Both the position numbers and the translations under genes were made by a program. A stretch of DNA of 64,000 bases from positions 103,771,164 through 103,835,163 of the forward strand of contig CM077116.1 in NCBI GenBank assembly GCA_039619475.1, in the 5' to 3' direction. Below, one piece after another: positions 9,746 to 21,184 of the stretch. This DNA is from Icerya purchasi. Lineage: Eukaryota > Arthropoda > Insecta > Hemiptera > Monophlebidae. How positions within the stretch are numbered: the stretch's first letter is position 1; every line of letters starts with the position of its first letter. The notes under the pieces are model-generated. The model was not told the DNA's origin, made no database searches, and worked only from the letters and a program-made list of their open reading frames with translations.

Positions 9746-9751
9746 AATAAA
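9746..9751 (+). terminator. AATAAA polyadenylation signal after the AAA-ATPase-like frame
   Basis: A canonical AATAAA lies about 13 bases after the stop codon. The proximity suits a compact 3' UTR, but in such AT-rich DNA the hexamer is common. Confidence 0.4.
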
Positions 9752-11393
9752 TGTAATTCACATGAATAGTTTTGAAGAACCATTCCGAGAAATAATGTTA
9801 CTGCTTCAAATCCTATATTTGCATTATTTAAAAATAACTTGTAAAGGAAAAAGTACAAATATGGCGATTGACAAGTGAAATAGATGGAAACATAAATATG
9901 AGGTATATACAAATATGTACATATATTAAGATTTTTTATACAACTGTTTATGCCTTATATATGAGTAATTTCAAGTAATTTGTTTGTTCGAAAATAAAAA
10001 TATTCTTATTCATATTTTGTTAGCACTAGATTGTTCTCATGAACTAAGATTGAACTCTAGAAATAAATATTACTAAAATAGTTGTCATCTTACATATCTA
10101 ATTATTAGGTAAACTCATTGTCTTCTTACTCTTTTATTAATAACTCTGTCTAGGAAGATAAATTAAATTTCTTAAACACATTTCAAAGATTAAGAAATGA
10201 GGAATCCTCAGAGTTCTTAAGTTTTATGATTCAAGATCTATTAGAATCGATCTTAAACATTTTCAATACTAGCTCCATTAACTGTTCTCAAAATTAGACA
10301 TATGCAGTAGCTACTGAGATACTATTATTTATTATTAATGTAAAATAGGATATAAGCATAATTTTAGACCCAAATGAAAATTAATATTTCTTTTAAAGTT
10401 AACAAAATCTTTATTACCTTTTTTAAAAAACGTTCTTTTTCTAGTCTTTTTTTTTTTTTTTTTTGTGCTTTAATTCATAATATACGATAAGTAATTTATT
10501 CGGGTGATTTTAAATAAATAATTTCCAAATATCAAAAAATCAGAACCCTACCGTTTAAATTTATGACTGGCCATCCTGTTTTACAATATTTGTTATTATT
10601 ATAGTTTTAACATTATTCATACCTCACATTAAACGCTTAAGTTTAATACAGATTTAGATTCATTTTATGAAAATTGATTTCAGCTATTCTTTAAACCTAT
10701 AAAATTATTTATTAATTAATTGTTTTTTGTTAGTATTAACAAAATTTGTATTATTATGATGTTGCATCCTATAATTAATGCTTTCATTTAAATTACAAAT
10801 TGTACAATTATTTGGGTGTGCTGTTTCATATAAATAATGTTCAAAGTATATGTCTTAAAAATTTTGTGTAAAATGTGAGTTATTTAATCATGTTTGGCTA
10901 TATGGTTATATTCATTCTGTAAATTTATGTTGTAGTATTCATTTAACATTTGCTTCAGTTTTTTTAAATTTAACGGTTTTTAATATGCATACTGGTGTTT
11001 TACCATTTTGAATTTGTGATTTTTTGTTTTATATTATTTTTAATGAAAAATATGTTAATATACTTTTTTATCTCATGATTTACTGGTTTAATGTCTGTTA
11101 TATAGCTAATAGTTTTATAACTGTTCTTTGCAAATTTTTTGAGATGTTATTAAACAGTTCAACTTTTTTGCTTGTTTATATATATTATATTGCCATGTAT
11201 GATGTTAAGTAATATTATATTTTTGTAAAATGTTATTCAATTCCTGCAATTAATTCAGTTATTATTGTACAATTTATTAAAAATGATTAGAAGATTCATT
11301 TGTTTTCTTTGAAATATATTAAAATTATTATAAAATTTTAAGTTATCATTTATTAATACAACTAAATATTTAGTTTGAATGACATAAGAAATA
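9752..11393. other. AT-rich DNA without recognisable gene
   Basis: I see only AT-rich sequence with short homopolymer runs (for example the T run near 10446-10464). No frame of substance, conserved motif or terminal repeat stands out on either strand. The frame of 62 codons at 11024 is low-complexity and not credible as a gene. Confidence 0.6.
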
Positions 11394-11536
11394 CAAGGGG
11401 TGTTTCAAAAGTCGTTGCCATACCTCTGTAACTCCACCGCATATTAAGTTATAAAAGTAAATCCAAAATTAAAAAAATACCTGAAGAAATTCTTTATTTT
11501 TCTACATAATCACCATTTATGTTTAATCCTTAAATG
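11394..11536 (-). mobile_element. mariner terminal remnant (3' end)
   Basis: A TA at 11392-11393 is followed by CAAGGGGTGTTTCAAAAGT, a typical mariner inverted-repeat end. About 100 bases inside, the minus strand reads GDYVEK followed by a stop, the usual C-terminus of mariner transposases. The rest of the element and the other inverted repeat are missing. Confidence 0.65.
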
Positions 11537-11723
11537 CCCCCACCTAGAAAAATCAAAGTGAAAATTATTTTGTATACTTTATTTTGCTACTTGGGTGCAT
11601 TGAACTATAAACTTAATATTTTGGTTCCCCGATCCTATAGAAACCAAATTACGTCATGTTCTTTATAATGCACATTGAGCGTTTTACAGAAAACCACCGA
11701 CATTTAGCAATATGCATTATAAT

Positions 11724-11987
11724 CATGGACAAAACTACGCGGGCAGGGGATATAAAGGCGTGACACCTCTTAATAATTTGAAATTGTAAATTATTCGTCA
11801 AAATCAAAAAATATTCGGTTAATTCGGCAAAATTGAAGGTATCCTTTGATTATTTTATCCTACGAATAACTTTTTTTTTTTTTTTTTTATTCATTTATAT
11901 TTCATTCGGTCATTCGGCAAAAATTGTATTTCATTCGGCAAACTGAGTGATCTTCACCCCCAAAATAATCGGCTAGTTTCGTCCTTG
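11724..11987. mobile_element. hAT-type MITE, 264 bp, with 8-bp target duplication
   Basis: The left end CATGGACAAAACTA and the right end TAGTTTCGTCCTTG are imperfect inverted repeats. The 8-bp sequence ATTATAAT lies immediately outside on both sides (11716-11723 and 11988-11995), which is the hAT-size target duplication. The interior has no coding capacity and contains repeated ATTCGGCAAA-like words and a long T run. Both the length and the lack of a frame suit a nonautonomous element. Confidence 0.65.
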
Positions 11988-11995
11988 ATTATAAT

Positions 11996-12345
11996 GTACA
12001 TGAGCGTTATGTAGGAAAGTACTGATAGATAATAATGTACACTGAGAAAGACATGAAACCACTAACAAAGTGTAAATGTATAATATTACACACCTGCTTC
12101 AATTGCATATATTACCTTGCACAACATTACACCGCACTAAATAAATAACTTCCGAATTCAGTGAACAACAAATTTATTACGTTTACTTTTAAAGGTGCAA
12201 AATAAAAAAGGAATTATAATGGGTATATGTAATACTGAAGTGCATTTGTATTGTGTGCGCATCAGTATATATTATTTTTATACTTATTTTATTTTTAAAT
12301 TTTTAGAAACTACAGAATATTTAGTACAAATTTTGTGTATATTAC
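11996..12345. other. Noncoding AT-rich stretch
   Basis: Nothing convincing is seen here. It separates the MITE from the truncated 3' edge of the second R1-like LINE. Confidence 0.5.
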
Positions 12346-13338
12346 GTGTAAGGACCTGTCGAAAGCTCCCTTGACATCAAAGGAGATGACAAAAGCAGAT
12401 GAACCACCCTTAATAGTATTTCTACTTGAGGAGATTAAATGGTATATAGCATCTTCAGATGACCTGGAGATTCTAAAGCCAAACTGATTATGGTGAAGTA
12501 TGTTTTCATTAGATATTTCTTCAATCAAGTACTTGTTGATCACCTTTTCATAAATTTTCCCGCAAGAGTTTAGCAGAGATATAGGTCTGTATGCAGTAAC
12601 ATGAGAAGTATTTTTCCCTGGTTTGGGTAAAATTGTTATGGTAGCGTTTTTTCACACAGAGGGGAAAATTTCAAGTTTTAAACAACTGTTAATTATTGTA
12701 TGAAACAGTTTTGATGCTTTTTTATTGTTTAGTTTCTTGATTATATTTGTTATGTCAGACTCAGTAGTTGTAAGTTACTCATTGGAGAATGTATCTTGTT
12801 TTATTAATATAATGTCTTGTTTTCGAAGGAAAAACTGATCGAGGAGAATTTTGCATTTTCCGCTATCTTCAGTATACGCATTGTTATTATGCTCTAAATC
12901 TGGTATGGAGAATTTTTGGCGCCTTTGCAGAATTAATTTGTAAAGTTTTCCTCAAGCGGTCGTTTCAGTAATAAATCTTTTCCAAGAATCTAGCTTGACT
13001 TTTAGGATCAGTTTTTTATACTTATCGTTAAGAATTCTAAGTGTAAAATTAATTATAATAAGTTCAATGGAATCTTTTGTTTTACTTTTTTCCCTTCTGA
13101 CTGCATTTAAAGTATTCTTAATTTTCTGAAGATCTGTAGTCCACCAGTCATTGTATGGAAGTTTATAGGGATAATTACACATACTAATTGTATTAGATAA
13201 ATATGAATTGAATTCACTTATGAGTTTTTCAACCATAAGGGGATTGTTATTTTTTTCGATATTATTAATGTACTCATATATAATGTTTGAATCAATATTT
13301 TCCATAAATCTTACTATATTTACTTTCTTAATTACCAT
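12346..13338 (-). pseudogene. R1-like LINE ORF2, linker and truncated reverse transcriptase
   Basis: The minus strand encodes a basic linker (13338-12952) followed by fingers motifs including YRPISLLNSCGKIYEKVI (in two frames) and ILHHNQFGFRISRSSEDAIY. Motif A, FVISFDVKGAFDRS, comes last. There are stops and frame changes around 12545-12950 and the catalytic YADD region has been lost, so it cannot make a polymerase. Confidence 0.78.
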
Positions 13339-13726
13339 ATTACTATTAACGTATGTATGATCTTTTACTGTAACATCAATTAATTTACGAGCAGTGAGAT
13401 CTGCATGAGATATCTCCTGTTTATGTCGTTGAAAAGGCTTTTTTAAACTAACAGATAATCAATTATGCTGTTACCATTGTGATTTTCAAAAGTCGGAATG
13501 ACCGAGTTCATCACCATTAGATCATTACTATATATCAGGTCCTCAAACGGTTCTGAATTTTTATTTGGTCTAATTCTAGGTTCTAAGGAGGGTAATCTTA
13601 TATTAAAATCACCTACAATTATGTAATGAAGATGTGGATAATGTTTAAGTGTCCGTTCAATATTTTGCAATGGAGGTTCTCTGTCTTTATTCGGAGAGAT
13701 ATTTATTAACTATAATAGCTATTATA

Positions 13727-15045
13727 CACCCTGTCAAGAAAGTATCGGGAATTGTCAATTTAAATCTCCCGGGTAATAGCTAGGCAGATAATTTTTTTTT
13801 TCCAGGTTGGTACAACTGTTTTGTATTATGATGCCTATTTTTAGCGCGATCTGTCAACCAGTGTGTTTACAGCAGCTGTTAAAATCAGTCGACCTTGAAG
13901 TGTTTTGTCGAAGTTTTACAATGAGTGAAAATATTGAACAACGTACTTGTGTTAAATTCTGTGTTTCGAACGAAATTTCTTGTGCCGATACACTGAAAAT
14001 GTTACAGAAGGCTTTTGGTGAATCTGCTTTATCAAAAACGCGGGTTTACGAGTGGTACAGAGCGTTCAAGGATGGTCGGGAGACGGTCGAAGACATGCCT
14101 CGCTCTGGACGGCCTTCAACGAGTGTGACCGATGATAACGTCGATAAAATCAAGGAAATCGTTGCTGAAAATTGTCATGTGAGCTTGAGAGAGATGGCTC
14201 ATGGATTGGGCATGTCACACGAGAGCGTACGTACGATTGTGCACGAAAAATTGGGTATGCAACGCGTTGCGGCTCGGCTTGTTCCGAAAGACCTGAATTT
14301 CTTTCAAAAAAAGTACCGAGAACAGGTAGCTGCAGACATGCTGGATCGAGCCAATTTGGATCCTACCTTCTTGGAAAAGATAATTACTGGTGACGAGACA
14401 TGGGTGTACGAGTACGACACGCTTACGAACCAGCAATCGTCCGAATGGCGGCCAATTGGCGCGCCAAAGCCGAAAAAACCTCGCCAAAGCCGATCGAAAG
14501 TGAAGATCATGTTGATTGTTTTCTTCGATATTCGAGGCGTGGTACACTATGAATATGTGCCAGCCGGACAGACAGTCACCAAAGAGTTTTACTTAAGTGT
14601 TTTGAGACGTTTGAGAGAGGCTATCCGTCGTAAACGTAACGATTTGTGGGTCGACAATTCTTGGATTCTCCATCACGATAATGCGCCGTCTCACAAAGCC
14701 ATAATTGTGAATGAGTTTTTGGCCAAACACTCGGTAAATATCATCGAACAACCGCCGTATTCACCAGATTTAGCACCCTGCGACTTCTTCCTATTCTCAA
14801 AACTCAAATTTCCGCTACGGGGAATGCGCTTCGAATCGATTGATGACATCAAGACGAATGCGACGCGAGAGCTAAAGGCCATCCCGGAAACCGCCTATCA
14901 GAAGTTCTTTGCCGAGTGGAAAAAGCGTTGGCATATGTGCATCGCTTCGAATGGATGTTATTTTGAAGGTGACAAAATAAATTTGGATGAAAATTAAAAA
15001 TTGTTCGTTTTATTTAACAATTCCCGATACTTTCTTGACAGGGTG
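13727..15045 (+). mobile_element. Complete mariner element (1,319 bp) with TA target duplication
   Basis: The ends are CACCCTGTCAAGAAAGTATC and its exact inverse complement GATACTTTCTTGACAGGGTG; the inverted repeats match for about 28 bases (through CGGGAATTGT). TA is present on both sides (13725-13726 and 15046-15047). One uninterrupted transposase of 358 codons occupies the centre. Length, ends, target and coding frame are all those of an intact mariner, so this may be a recently active copy. Confidence 0.95.
13921..14997 (+). CDS. mariner transposase (DD34D), intact
   Basis: The protein cuts the element at its inverted repeats and joins it at TA sites. I start at the ATG of MSENIEQRTCVKFC, which matches the family N-terminus; an open stretch of 38 codons upstream lies in the 5' UTR. 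The N-terminal part has two helix-turn-helix segments (SALSKTRVYEWYRAFKDG and SLREMAHGLGMSHESVR) separated by MPRSGRPSTS, the linker motif. The catalytic domain shows GDETWVYEYD, HHDNAPSH and YSPDLAPCDFFLF. The second and third aspartates are separated by 34 residues, the DD34D signature. At 358 residues it has family length with no stops. Confidence 0.95.
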   Translation: MSENIEQRTCVKFCVSNEISCADTLKMLQKAFGESALSKTRVYEWYRAFKDGRETVEDMPRSGRPSTSVTDDNVDKIKEIVAENCHVSLREMAHGLGMSHESVRTIVHEKLGMQRVAARLVPKDLNFFQKKYREQVAADMLDRANLDPTFLEKIITGDETWVYEYDTLTNQQSSEWRPIGAPKPKKPRQSRSKVKIMLIVFFDIRGVVHYEYVPAGQTVTKEFYLSVLRRLREAIRRKRNDLWVDNSWILHHDNAPSHKAIIVNEFLAKHSVNIIEQPPYSPDLAPCDFFLFSKLKFPLRGMRFESIDDIKTNATRELKAIPETAYQKFFAEWKKRWHMCIASNGCYFEGDKINLDEN

Positions 15046-15459
15046 TATTTTCTGCTATGGTAATTAATTTGTAAGATATAGTTTTTCTTATAATAAGAGC
15101 AATTCGGTTATTTATATAATGTGTGAAAGTATTAGATTGAAGAGGTAATTGATTATTTTTTAAATAGGGTTCCCCTATGAATATAATATCACATTTATTT
15201 TTATAAATATTTCTGATAAATAATTTTTGTGCCGCGGAACAATTATCAACATTCAGAAACTGTATTTTCATCGCCATAGTCTGTTTGTTGAATTATAGAT
15301 TGTAATGTTTTTGATAATTAAGGCAGGAGCGATCCTGAACCGAGGGCTCATAGTTTTAATTAAAATCTCTAAAAGCTAAGTCATTACTTAAATCTGTTTT
15401 TTTTTACCTTTATTAGTACTTAATATTTGGTGGAAAACACAGTTGCTGCACTTTCCCTC

Positions 15460-15990
15460 TTCATTGATTTTTTTCGCGAATTCAGTATATGATGTTTCTG
15501 ACATGCAAAATTTAACGATGCGGCCAAATTTACTGCATTTATCGCATTTTCTGACCGAAATAGAGTCTTTAAACGGTAAACTCTCCCATTTGATTTGAAG
15601 TTTACCAGTCTTAGGAAGTGTTTTGAATTCTAACGTATGTCCTACTGTATTTATTACTGATCACTTTGGTCACCTTCATTGGATCTTGACCACTTTTAAT
15701 ATTGAAATATTCTTTGATGTCCTCATCATTAATGTTGTTAGTATTATATATCACAATAGTCGGATCCAGTTTTGTTGGAACCGAAACTTTGATATCTGTA
15801 ATATTTCTCTGAATTTCATTACAAATTTTGTCTTGATCGCTTTTATTGTCAGTAATTATTATGGCTTTGTTATTACTTATTTTCTTATATGTACTGATAT
15901 TGACATTTAGCTTATTGGGACAAATGTTTTCCTTCAACTGTTTGTCAAAATCTTCTATATTATTTTCTGTAATAAATAATTTATTAAACT
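15460..15990 (-). pseudogene. R1-like LINE ORF1 relic (second copy)
   Basis: The segment at 15937-15611 is basic and encodes NVNISTYKKISNNKAIII and DPTIVIYNTNNINDEDIKEY. Shifted frames to its left give GKLQIKWESLPF and CDKCSKFGRIVKFC, a zinc knuckle corresponding to CNKCNRYGHPEKFC in the first R1-like copy. The knuckle lacks the usual His (RIVKFC). It is fragmented and non-functional. Confidence 0.7.
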
Positions 15991-16000
15991 CTGATTACAT

Positions 16001-17558
16001 GACTAAAATACCACATTATCCTGTTGAGCACAATTGATAATAGCCTTTTTGGGTTTTCTCATATCCAATATTATTGAGATGGTTGTAATCTGTATTCATT
16101 GCATCTAGGCATGACTAACATATATATTTCACACTTTACGGCTGGATCCGCATTAATTTGCTTAATTTCTTTATCCAAGTGAATTGGCATTTACTTTTTA
16201 TTTCCTAAAATAAAACATTTTAGTGCAATCGATAATCTAGCAAGCAATATTTTTTTGAATGTGCATAATGTTGACGCGGAATAGGGGTGCTGTTTACATT
16301 GCCCAGTTTGATTAATTTGTATATTTCTTTTTTTTAATTGTTTGATTTCACTAGAGGTGGCTATTAGACCAACCAAAATAAGTTTTTGGGTGCCATAATG
16401 ACAAGAAGGTAGACCCTACAGAGAAATACGATAAAAATAAGTTGATTAAAAGAAACTAAGCTTTGTATGGAAAAATGTTTTAGACAAAAGTTGTGTCTTT
16501 TTTTAATACAAATACAATAAGCCTAACCCGATTTCAATAAATATACAAATGCAGAAGTTACTGAAAAATACCCCGCTAAAATAGCGTTTTTTTCAATTGA
16601 TTATATCTTTTTCAAAAAAAAAGAAGAATTTTTAATGAAACTCAGGGTGAGTAGAATAAGACCTTTTTTTTTCAAAATTACAAAATATTAAACAGGTTTT
16701 TGCAAAAATCGTGTTTTTTGAAGAAAAAAAGCATTTTTGTAAAATTGGATTTGTCAGGTTCTAGGGCACTTCCAGAATTTGTTTTAGCTCAAAATTTTCT
16801 TAAAAACTGTACTAACGCTTGCAATTATTGCGCGCATCATAAAATAATCTTAAAGATGCAAAAAAACGGCTAAAAAATGGTGAATAATTTTTGACTCGAA
16901 AAACATTTATTATTTTCCCCATTTGAAATTCTATCGGAACGGTATATTAACCATTCGACAGCTGTTATTTTTTACGAATTTAAAAAAAAAGAAAAATGTC
17001 CTACAACCTCCTGGAGCCAAGATAATTTTTTTTTTTTTTTTGAAAAATCACCACACCTTTGTTTATCTATAATAAAGACTCAAATTTGCACACAATACAG
17101 TTGAATACTTATATTTTCACATTAAAAATATTTTGTAATGATTGGCCGCGCATGGCACCTAATTTAAGAAACATAACATTAAACGTTCTGATATACATGT
17201 GTTGTATGCATGGTGTTGAGTGTGATGGGAGGAGAGGCTCTGACTCTGCGTTCTCGGTGACTAGTAGTATCGAGATAAGAATAAAAAAATGAGATTTTTT
17301 TTTAATTGCACAATTATTTAGTTCACGTTTATATTTGTAATTAGTTAGGAAAATAAAAAAATAACAAACATTTATAAAAATTATTGATGTATTTTTACAT
17401 AGTCAAAAATGTATTAAAAAATATAGGATATATTGCTATGTATACACGATAAAAAAATATATGTTATACCAAAAGTGTCATGACAAAACGGTTAATTCGA
17501 ATAATTACAATATTTTACATCTTTTTAAAGGAGATTGCTCTTCATCGCTACTATCACC
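16001..17558. other. Unassigned AT-rich region
   Basis: No gene or element can be supported. The part from about 16390 to 17040 has a texture of alternating A and T runs with scattered unique words (for example GTCCTACAACCTCCTGGAGC near 16999) that suggests an old transposon, but I find no coding motif or terminal repeats. The frame of 77 codons at 17059 has no recognisable content. Confidence 0.5.
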
Positions 17559-17581
17559 TTTTTTTTTTTTTTTTTTTTTTT

Positions 17582-18471
17582 GTGGATTAGCTGACAAAAA
17601 GGAATCAAGAGCATGGACAAGAGAAGGAGAAGGAAGGGAGAGAACGAATGAAGCACTGTATGGAGTGGGAATACGAATTTGTAAAAGAGAGGAGTAGAAA
17701 GCAGCTTGATCAGTTACAGGAGATGAACACCCAAACATTATGTGATCGGGATCACACACAAATTGGTTATTGGAGGGGTGCAATGGGTAAAAAGGAGACG
17801 GCGCAAGAGAGTAACAGAAAAGCGGGGAAGGAAGCAAACTGTGGCAGAGATGTTGGAGCGACGCATGAAAGGAAGGTCTAGAAATCAGGGGAAACAGGAT
17901 GAAAGGATGAATAGACAAGAAAAAGGAATCTGGGTTGAAAGAAGAGGAGACGTAAGAGTCAAAACATAGTTTGGAATGAGCGGCTGTAACCAGAAGGGTA
18001 ATATTGGAAGAAGAGAAAACAGGAAGAAACCTACTGGAAGAGGAAGATAATCGAGCGAATGAGTCAATTAACTCATTATCCTCAATGCCGGCATGACCCG
18101 GTATCCAAAAGAAGTCCGTTTGGATTAAGTGTGAAAGGAAAAGATCATGAAGCAAGGAGCGATTGAGCAGAATAACGTAATCGGTTGAGTGAGGAGGGAG
18201 AGGAGATGCGATAGTCTGTAGCACGCTTTGAACATTCAACAGGATAAGGATATTGCGAGAGACAAGAGGATCTGATAAAAAGAAGGGCATGCAGAATAGC
18301 AGAGAACTCCGCATAGAAGTTTGAGCAAAAGGAGGGAAGTTTAAAGGACTCAACATAATTTAGAGAAGGACAGAAAAATGCTGCACCAACACCATTGGGT
18401 TCCTTGGAGCCATCAGTAAAAATCAAAAAAATGGTTAGGGAAAGAAGAGCATTTTTTCCCCTTTTCCCCAA
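17582..18471 (-). pseudogene. I-like LINE ORF2, RNase H domain and C-terminus
   Basis: The frame has FLIFTDGSKEPNGVGAAFF (first catalytic Asp), FYAEFSAILHALLFI (Glu), then in a shifted frame LILLNVQSVLQTI and FFWIPGHAGIEDNELIDSFA, the last part with the GHxGxxxNExxD signature of RNase H. A C-terminal tail with a cysteine pair follows. The frame continues without a stop into the poly(A) tail, ending SANPQ followed by lysine codons. One frameshift lies near 18300-18340. Confidence 0.8.
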
Positions 18472-18823
18472 TTCATATGTTGCGATGGGGCAAATATATT
18501 TACAAAATATTATACAAGTGGATGAGAAGATAAAAGGTACCAGTGCTCAATAGTGGGTATGGCCATTACAGCAACGGCCCTTTTAATAATAAAAGGAAAT
18601 GTAAAACAGGAGAAAGCCGTGCTTAAACCTGAGTCAATGGGCAACTGACTTGGATGAATCATACTGCGCAATTGGAAAGAGATTAAGCAAAAGGATAGGG
18701 GAAAAGAGAGGGGGAAGGGGGAAGGACAAAAGAAGAAAATAGAGAAAATTCTGCCCTGAAGCTTATCACTTCTACTCCTTTTTATTCCTATTTGATTTTT
18801 CCTTGTTATTAGGAGAGGAATTA

Positions 18824-20075
18824 TTAAAAACGTATATTATTAGAGAGGAAACGAGAAAGAGAATCAGCAAAGGATGAGGAGGAAGCAATGTTGTTTAAAT
18901 AAAGAAGCTCTAGAACCGCTGTTGAAATACTATTAATTAAGGGAGAAAGATCCGAAGAGGAAGAGTTTAGAGGAGCTGAGGATACAGGGTTGATATTAGT
19001 AAGATTTGCGGGAAGACAACTTTTTGAAGTAGAGTTAGGCAAAGAAGGAACGGATTTATTGAGAGTCCATCCATTGGGGGGAGAAGGAATGCGATTAGAT
19101 GGAAGAAGGGGGAATTGGGGAGAGGAATCGTAGATAGGTTTAGACAACCGTTTTTTGTGGAATGTAGGTGATTTGGGACGAGGAAGAGAGTTAGAAAGAA
19201 GAGAGGGGAGTGATGGTGGAGATTTAGTAATATTATTGTGGGAAGAGGAAGGCAAGGAGGCTCGGTCAGCAAACGAAAAGGCATGAGTAGCTAAGCTGTT
19301 CTTTTTGATAAGTGAGGCTTCTTGAAAAGAGATATTCTCGAAAGCCATAATGCGTTTTATTTTAGAATCTTCGGAAGAACGGTAAATTCGTCGAATTGAG
19401 GCAATAGGGATTGAGGACTCAATTCCTTCAGCAATTTCCTCTTCGGAGAAGGACGGATGAACGCCTGAAATGATGCCCATTCTAAAAAGAACACCGTTGG
19501 GGATGTACGCTTTAATATTGTGCGATGCGAAGAAATTGGGCTGCGCCAGAAAAGAATTTGCGGAAGAGACCGAAGGAAATTTAACTGAGACACGGCCCCT
19601 ACCTTGAGGGACAATGCTCGTAAGGGAGGAGGATACAGAGTAAATTAGCCTGGCAAGGGCCAAAGGATGAAGATTGCCGAGGTTCTCCTCTGAAGAACAA
19701 CTTTCAACGTAAACTTTTAAGTTCGAATTCAATGAGTGTATGAGGAATGGAAGGGCAAGGATTGGAAATTATAATTCTTTTAGATGGGTTGATAAGGCGG
19801 CGAGCAGTAACAACTGGGCCATTTATTTCAAGTTTAGTGTAATTTGATAAGAATTGGTCAACCATTTCTTCTGCAGCAAGGAATAGACCAATTTGTTTAT
19901 GGGATATTTTTGAAGCGTAACGGATGTGTTCTCGTCCTATCTTAGAGCCGACTGCTTCAATATAATCTTTTAATGGGACATCATCAATTGCGGATAAAAC
20001 TATTCCTTGCGTCCTTTTTGGAAAAGGAGTGGTTTGAGCAACATTTGAGAATAATCGTTGCAACTTTATCAACAT
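18824..20075 (-). pseudogene. I-like LINE ORF1 (gag-like) in two frames
   Basis: The N-terminal piece (20075-19704) includes QGIVLSAIDDVPLKDYIEA and RRLINPSKRIIISNPC. These correspond to QGIIFPYIPDTPIKDYFIA and RRLRSPATKIILSNV in the intact ORF1 at 59994-61589, so the two LINEs are relatives. The C-terminal piece (19732-18824) contains GIISGVHPSFSEEEIAEGI, an RRM-like region, then a Ser/Pro-rich tail; the pieces overlap by a frameshift near 19710-19730. I see no zinc knuckle. Confidence 0.75.
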
Positions 20076-20343
20076 CGTCTAGGCATTACGACGTTAACAG
20101 ATAAGCAATACCCAAAACAGGTAACAGGTAGTTTTTAAGAATTAACAGATAAGAAATATAATAAAAACTAACACATGCACAAAATGAGTGGTGAAAAATA
20201 AAAACGCAAGAACGCACAACTTCAAATATGATAAGCTACGCAGACGATATAATGTTAGTCTAAGGAATTGATAAAAAGGACGAAGTTTACAATATAAATG
20301 AAACAATAAAAAAATTGAGTAAAAACATTCAAAGCTTAGGCTT

Positions 20344-21184
20344 TTTTCTGTTCTATCTTCACAGCGGAGTCTATCGCCATCTTACGCACAGTCTCGTTCA
20401 TTCCATCCATAAGAGAGATCAGTAAATGTCTGATTGTCTCCGATTCCAAAAGTGTTCTTCAAGCCATCTCTTCTCCTCCTTCTCATTCCTCCAATTCTAT
20501 CATTCTTTTAATTCGTTTTCTTATATCCAATTTACTTTCATCCCGTTCCATTACTATTGACCTTTTGTGAGTTCCTAGTCACTCTGGCATCGAGGGCAAC
20601 GAGTTAGCTGACTTTTTAGCCCGTTCGGCCGCCCGCGATGGTCCTTTATTCTGCAAAATTCCTACCTCGGACATCCTCCTTCTTTCCTCAGCTAATCATT
20701 CCCGACTATGGTCGGACATCTATCCTTCCCTATTTTCTAATCCCGCCTCTCATTATCTTCAAATTCAACCGGTTCCCTCTTCCCAGCCGTGGTTTCAATC
20801 CTATTCTTATCATCGCTCCGCGATCATTTCCTTAATCAGATTGCGTATTAATCACTCACTTCTACCCTCTTCACGTTTTCGTTTTTCCCTGTCCCCTTCT
20901 CCCGATTGTCCCCTTCATAATTCCATCTCTCCTCTCATATGTGATGCAAACCACATCTTCTTTGAATGCCCTGCCCTTGATTCCGAGCGCTCTGTTTTGT
21001 ACTCGAAAATCTTGGCACTGGGTCTTCCTGCTCCGTATAATTCTTCTTTTGTCCTTTCCATCCCGGTACTCCAATCTTTCCTAAGCTCTATTTCTAATCG
21101 TCTTTTTATTTAACCCCTTCCTTAATTTCTATTGTTGTTGGGTCAATGCCGCTAGCGCGCCCAAAAAAAAAAAAAAAAAAAAAA
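20344..21184 (+). mobile_element. 5'-truncated I-like LINE (RNase H end) inserted in another LINE
   Basis: The segment has FTAESIAILRTV, IVSDSKSVLQAI and LLWVPSHSGIEGNELADFLA, an RNase H of the same type as at 17582-18471, then DANHIFFECPAL and a stop codon at about 21111, a short 3' UTR and a poly(A) run 21163-21185. The 6-bp AGGCTT at 20338-20343 and 21185-21190 flanks it, and the host LINE frame is restored across it. It lacks everything upstream of RNase H. Confidence 0.83.

Larger units (their letters stand above)
13443..15277 (-). pseudogene. R1-like LINE endonuclease split by a mariner
   Basis: The right piece (15277-15048) has FLNVDNCSAAQKLFIRN and DIIFIGEPYL, the start of an R1-type endonuclease. 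The left piece (13724-13443) has YIIVGDFNIRLPSLEP and NSIIDYLLV. The mariner sits exactly between them at a TA dinucleotide. Excising it would restore the register of the two halves approximately, though other stops remain around 13400-13445. Confidence 0.8.
12346..16000 (-). mobile_element. Second R1-like LINE, 3' truncated, interrupted by mariner
   Basis: In order from right to left the minus strand gives ORF1 (about 15990-15460), endonuclease N-terminal half (15277-15048), a mariner insertion (13727-15045), endonuclease C-terminal half (13724-13443), a linker (13338-12952) and the first part of the RT (12950-12346). The protein segments are close relatives of those in the R1-like LINE at 1899-7175. 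The RT ends abruptly after motif A at about 12346-12360, so the palm, thumb and 3' end are lost. The outer ends are approximate. Confidence 0.8.
17559..20085 (-). mobile_element. I-like LINE with internal deletion of endonuclease and RT
   Basis: On the minus strand it has ORF1 (20075-18824) followed after a short gap by the C-terminal RNase H part of ORF2 (about 18471-17582) and a poly(A) tail (T run 17559-17581). The endonuclease and polymerase core, normally some 2.5 kb, are absent. ORF1 and RNase H architecture place it in the I-like group. It lies in or next to the LINE that resumes near 20216. The 5' end is approximate. Confidence 0.78.

Noticed and set aside
13807..13920. N-terminal extension of the mariner transposase
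   Set aside because: The extra 38 codons begin with a non-ATG codon, lie in the 5' UTR and have no family equivalent; the MSEN start fits the family.
16390..17050. Candidate unknown transposon with A/T runs
   Set aside because: I found no inverted ends, duplications or coding motifs, so I left it unassigned.
17505..17697. Frame with a run of lysine or phenylalanine codons that looks like a protein tail
   Set aside because: It is the poly(A) tail of a LINE read as codons, with adjacent genomic sequence.
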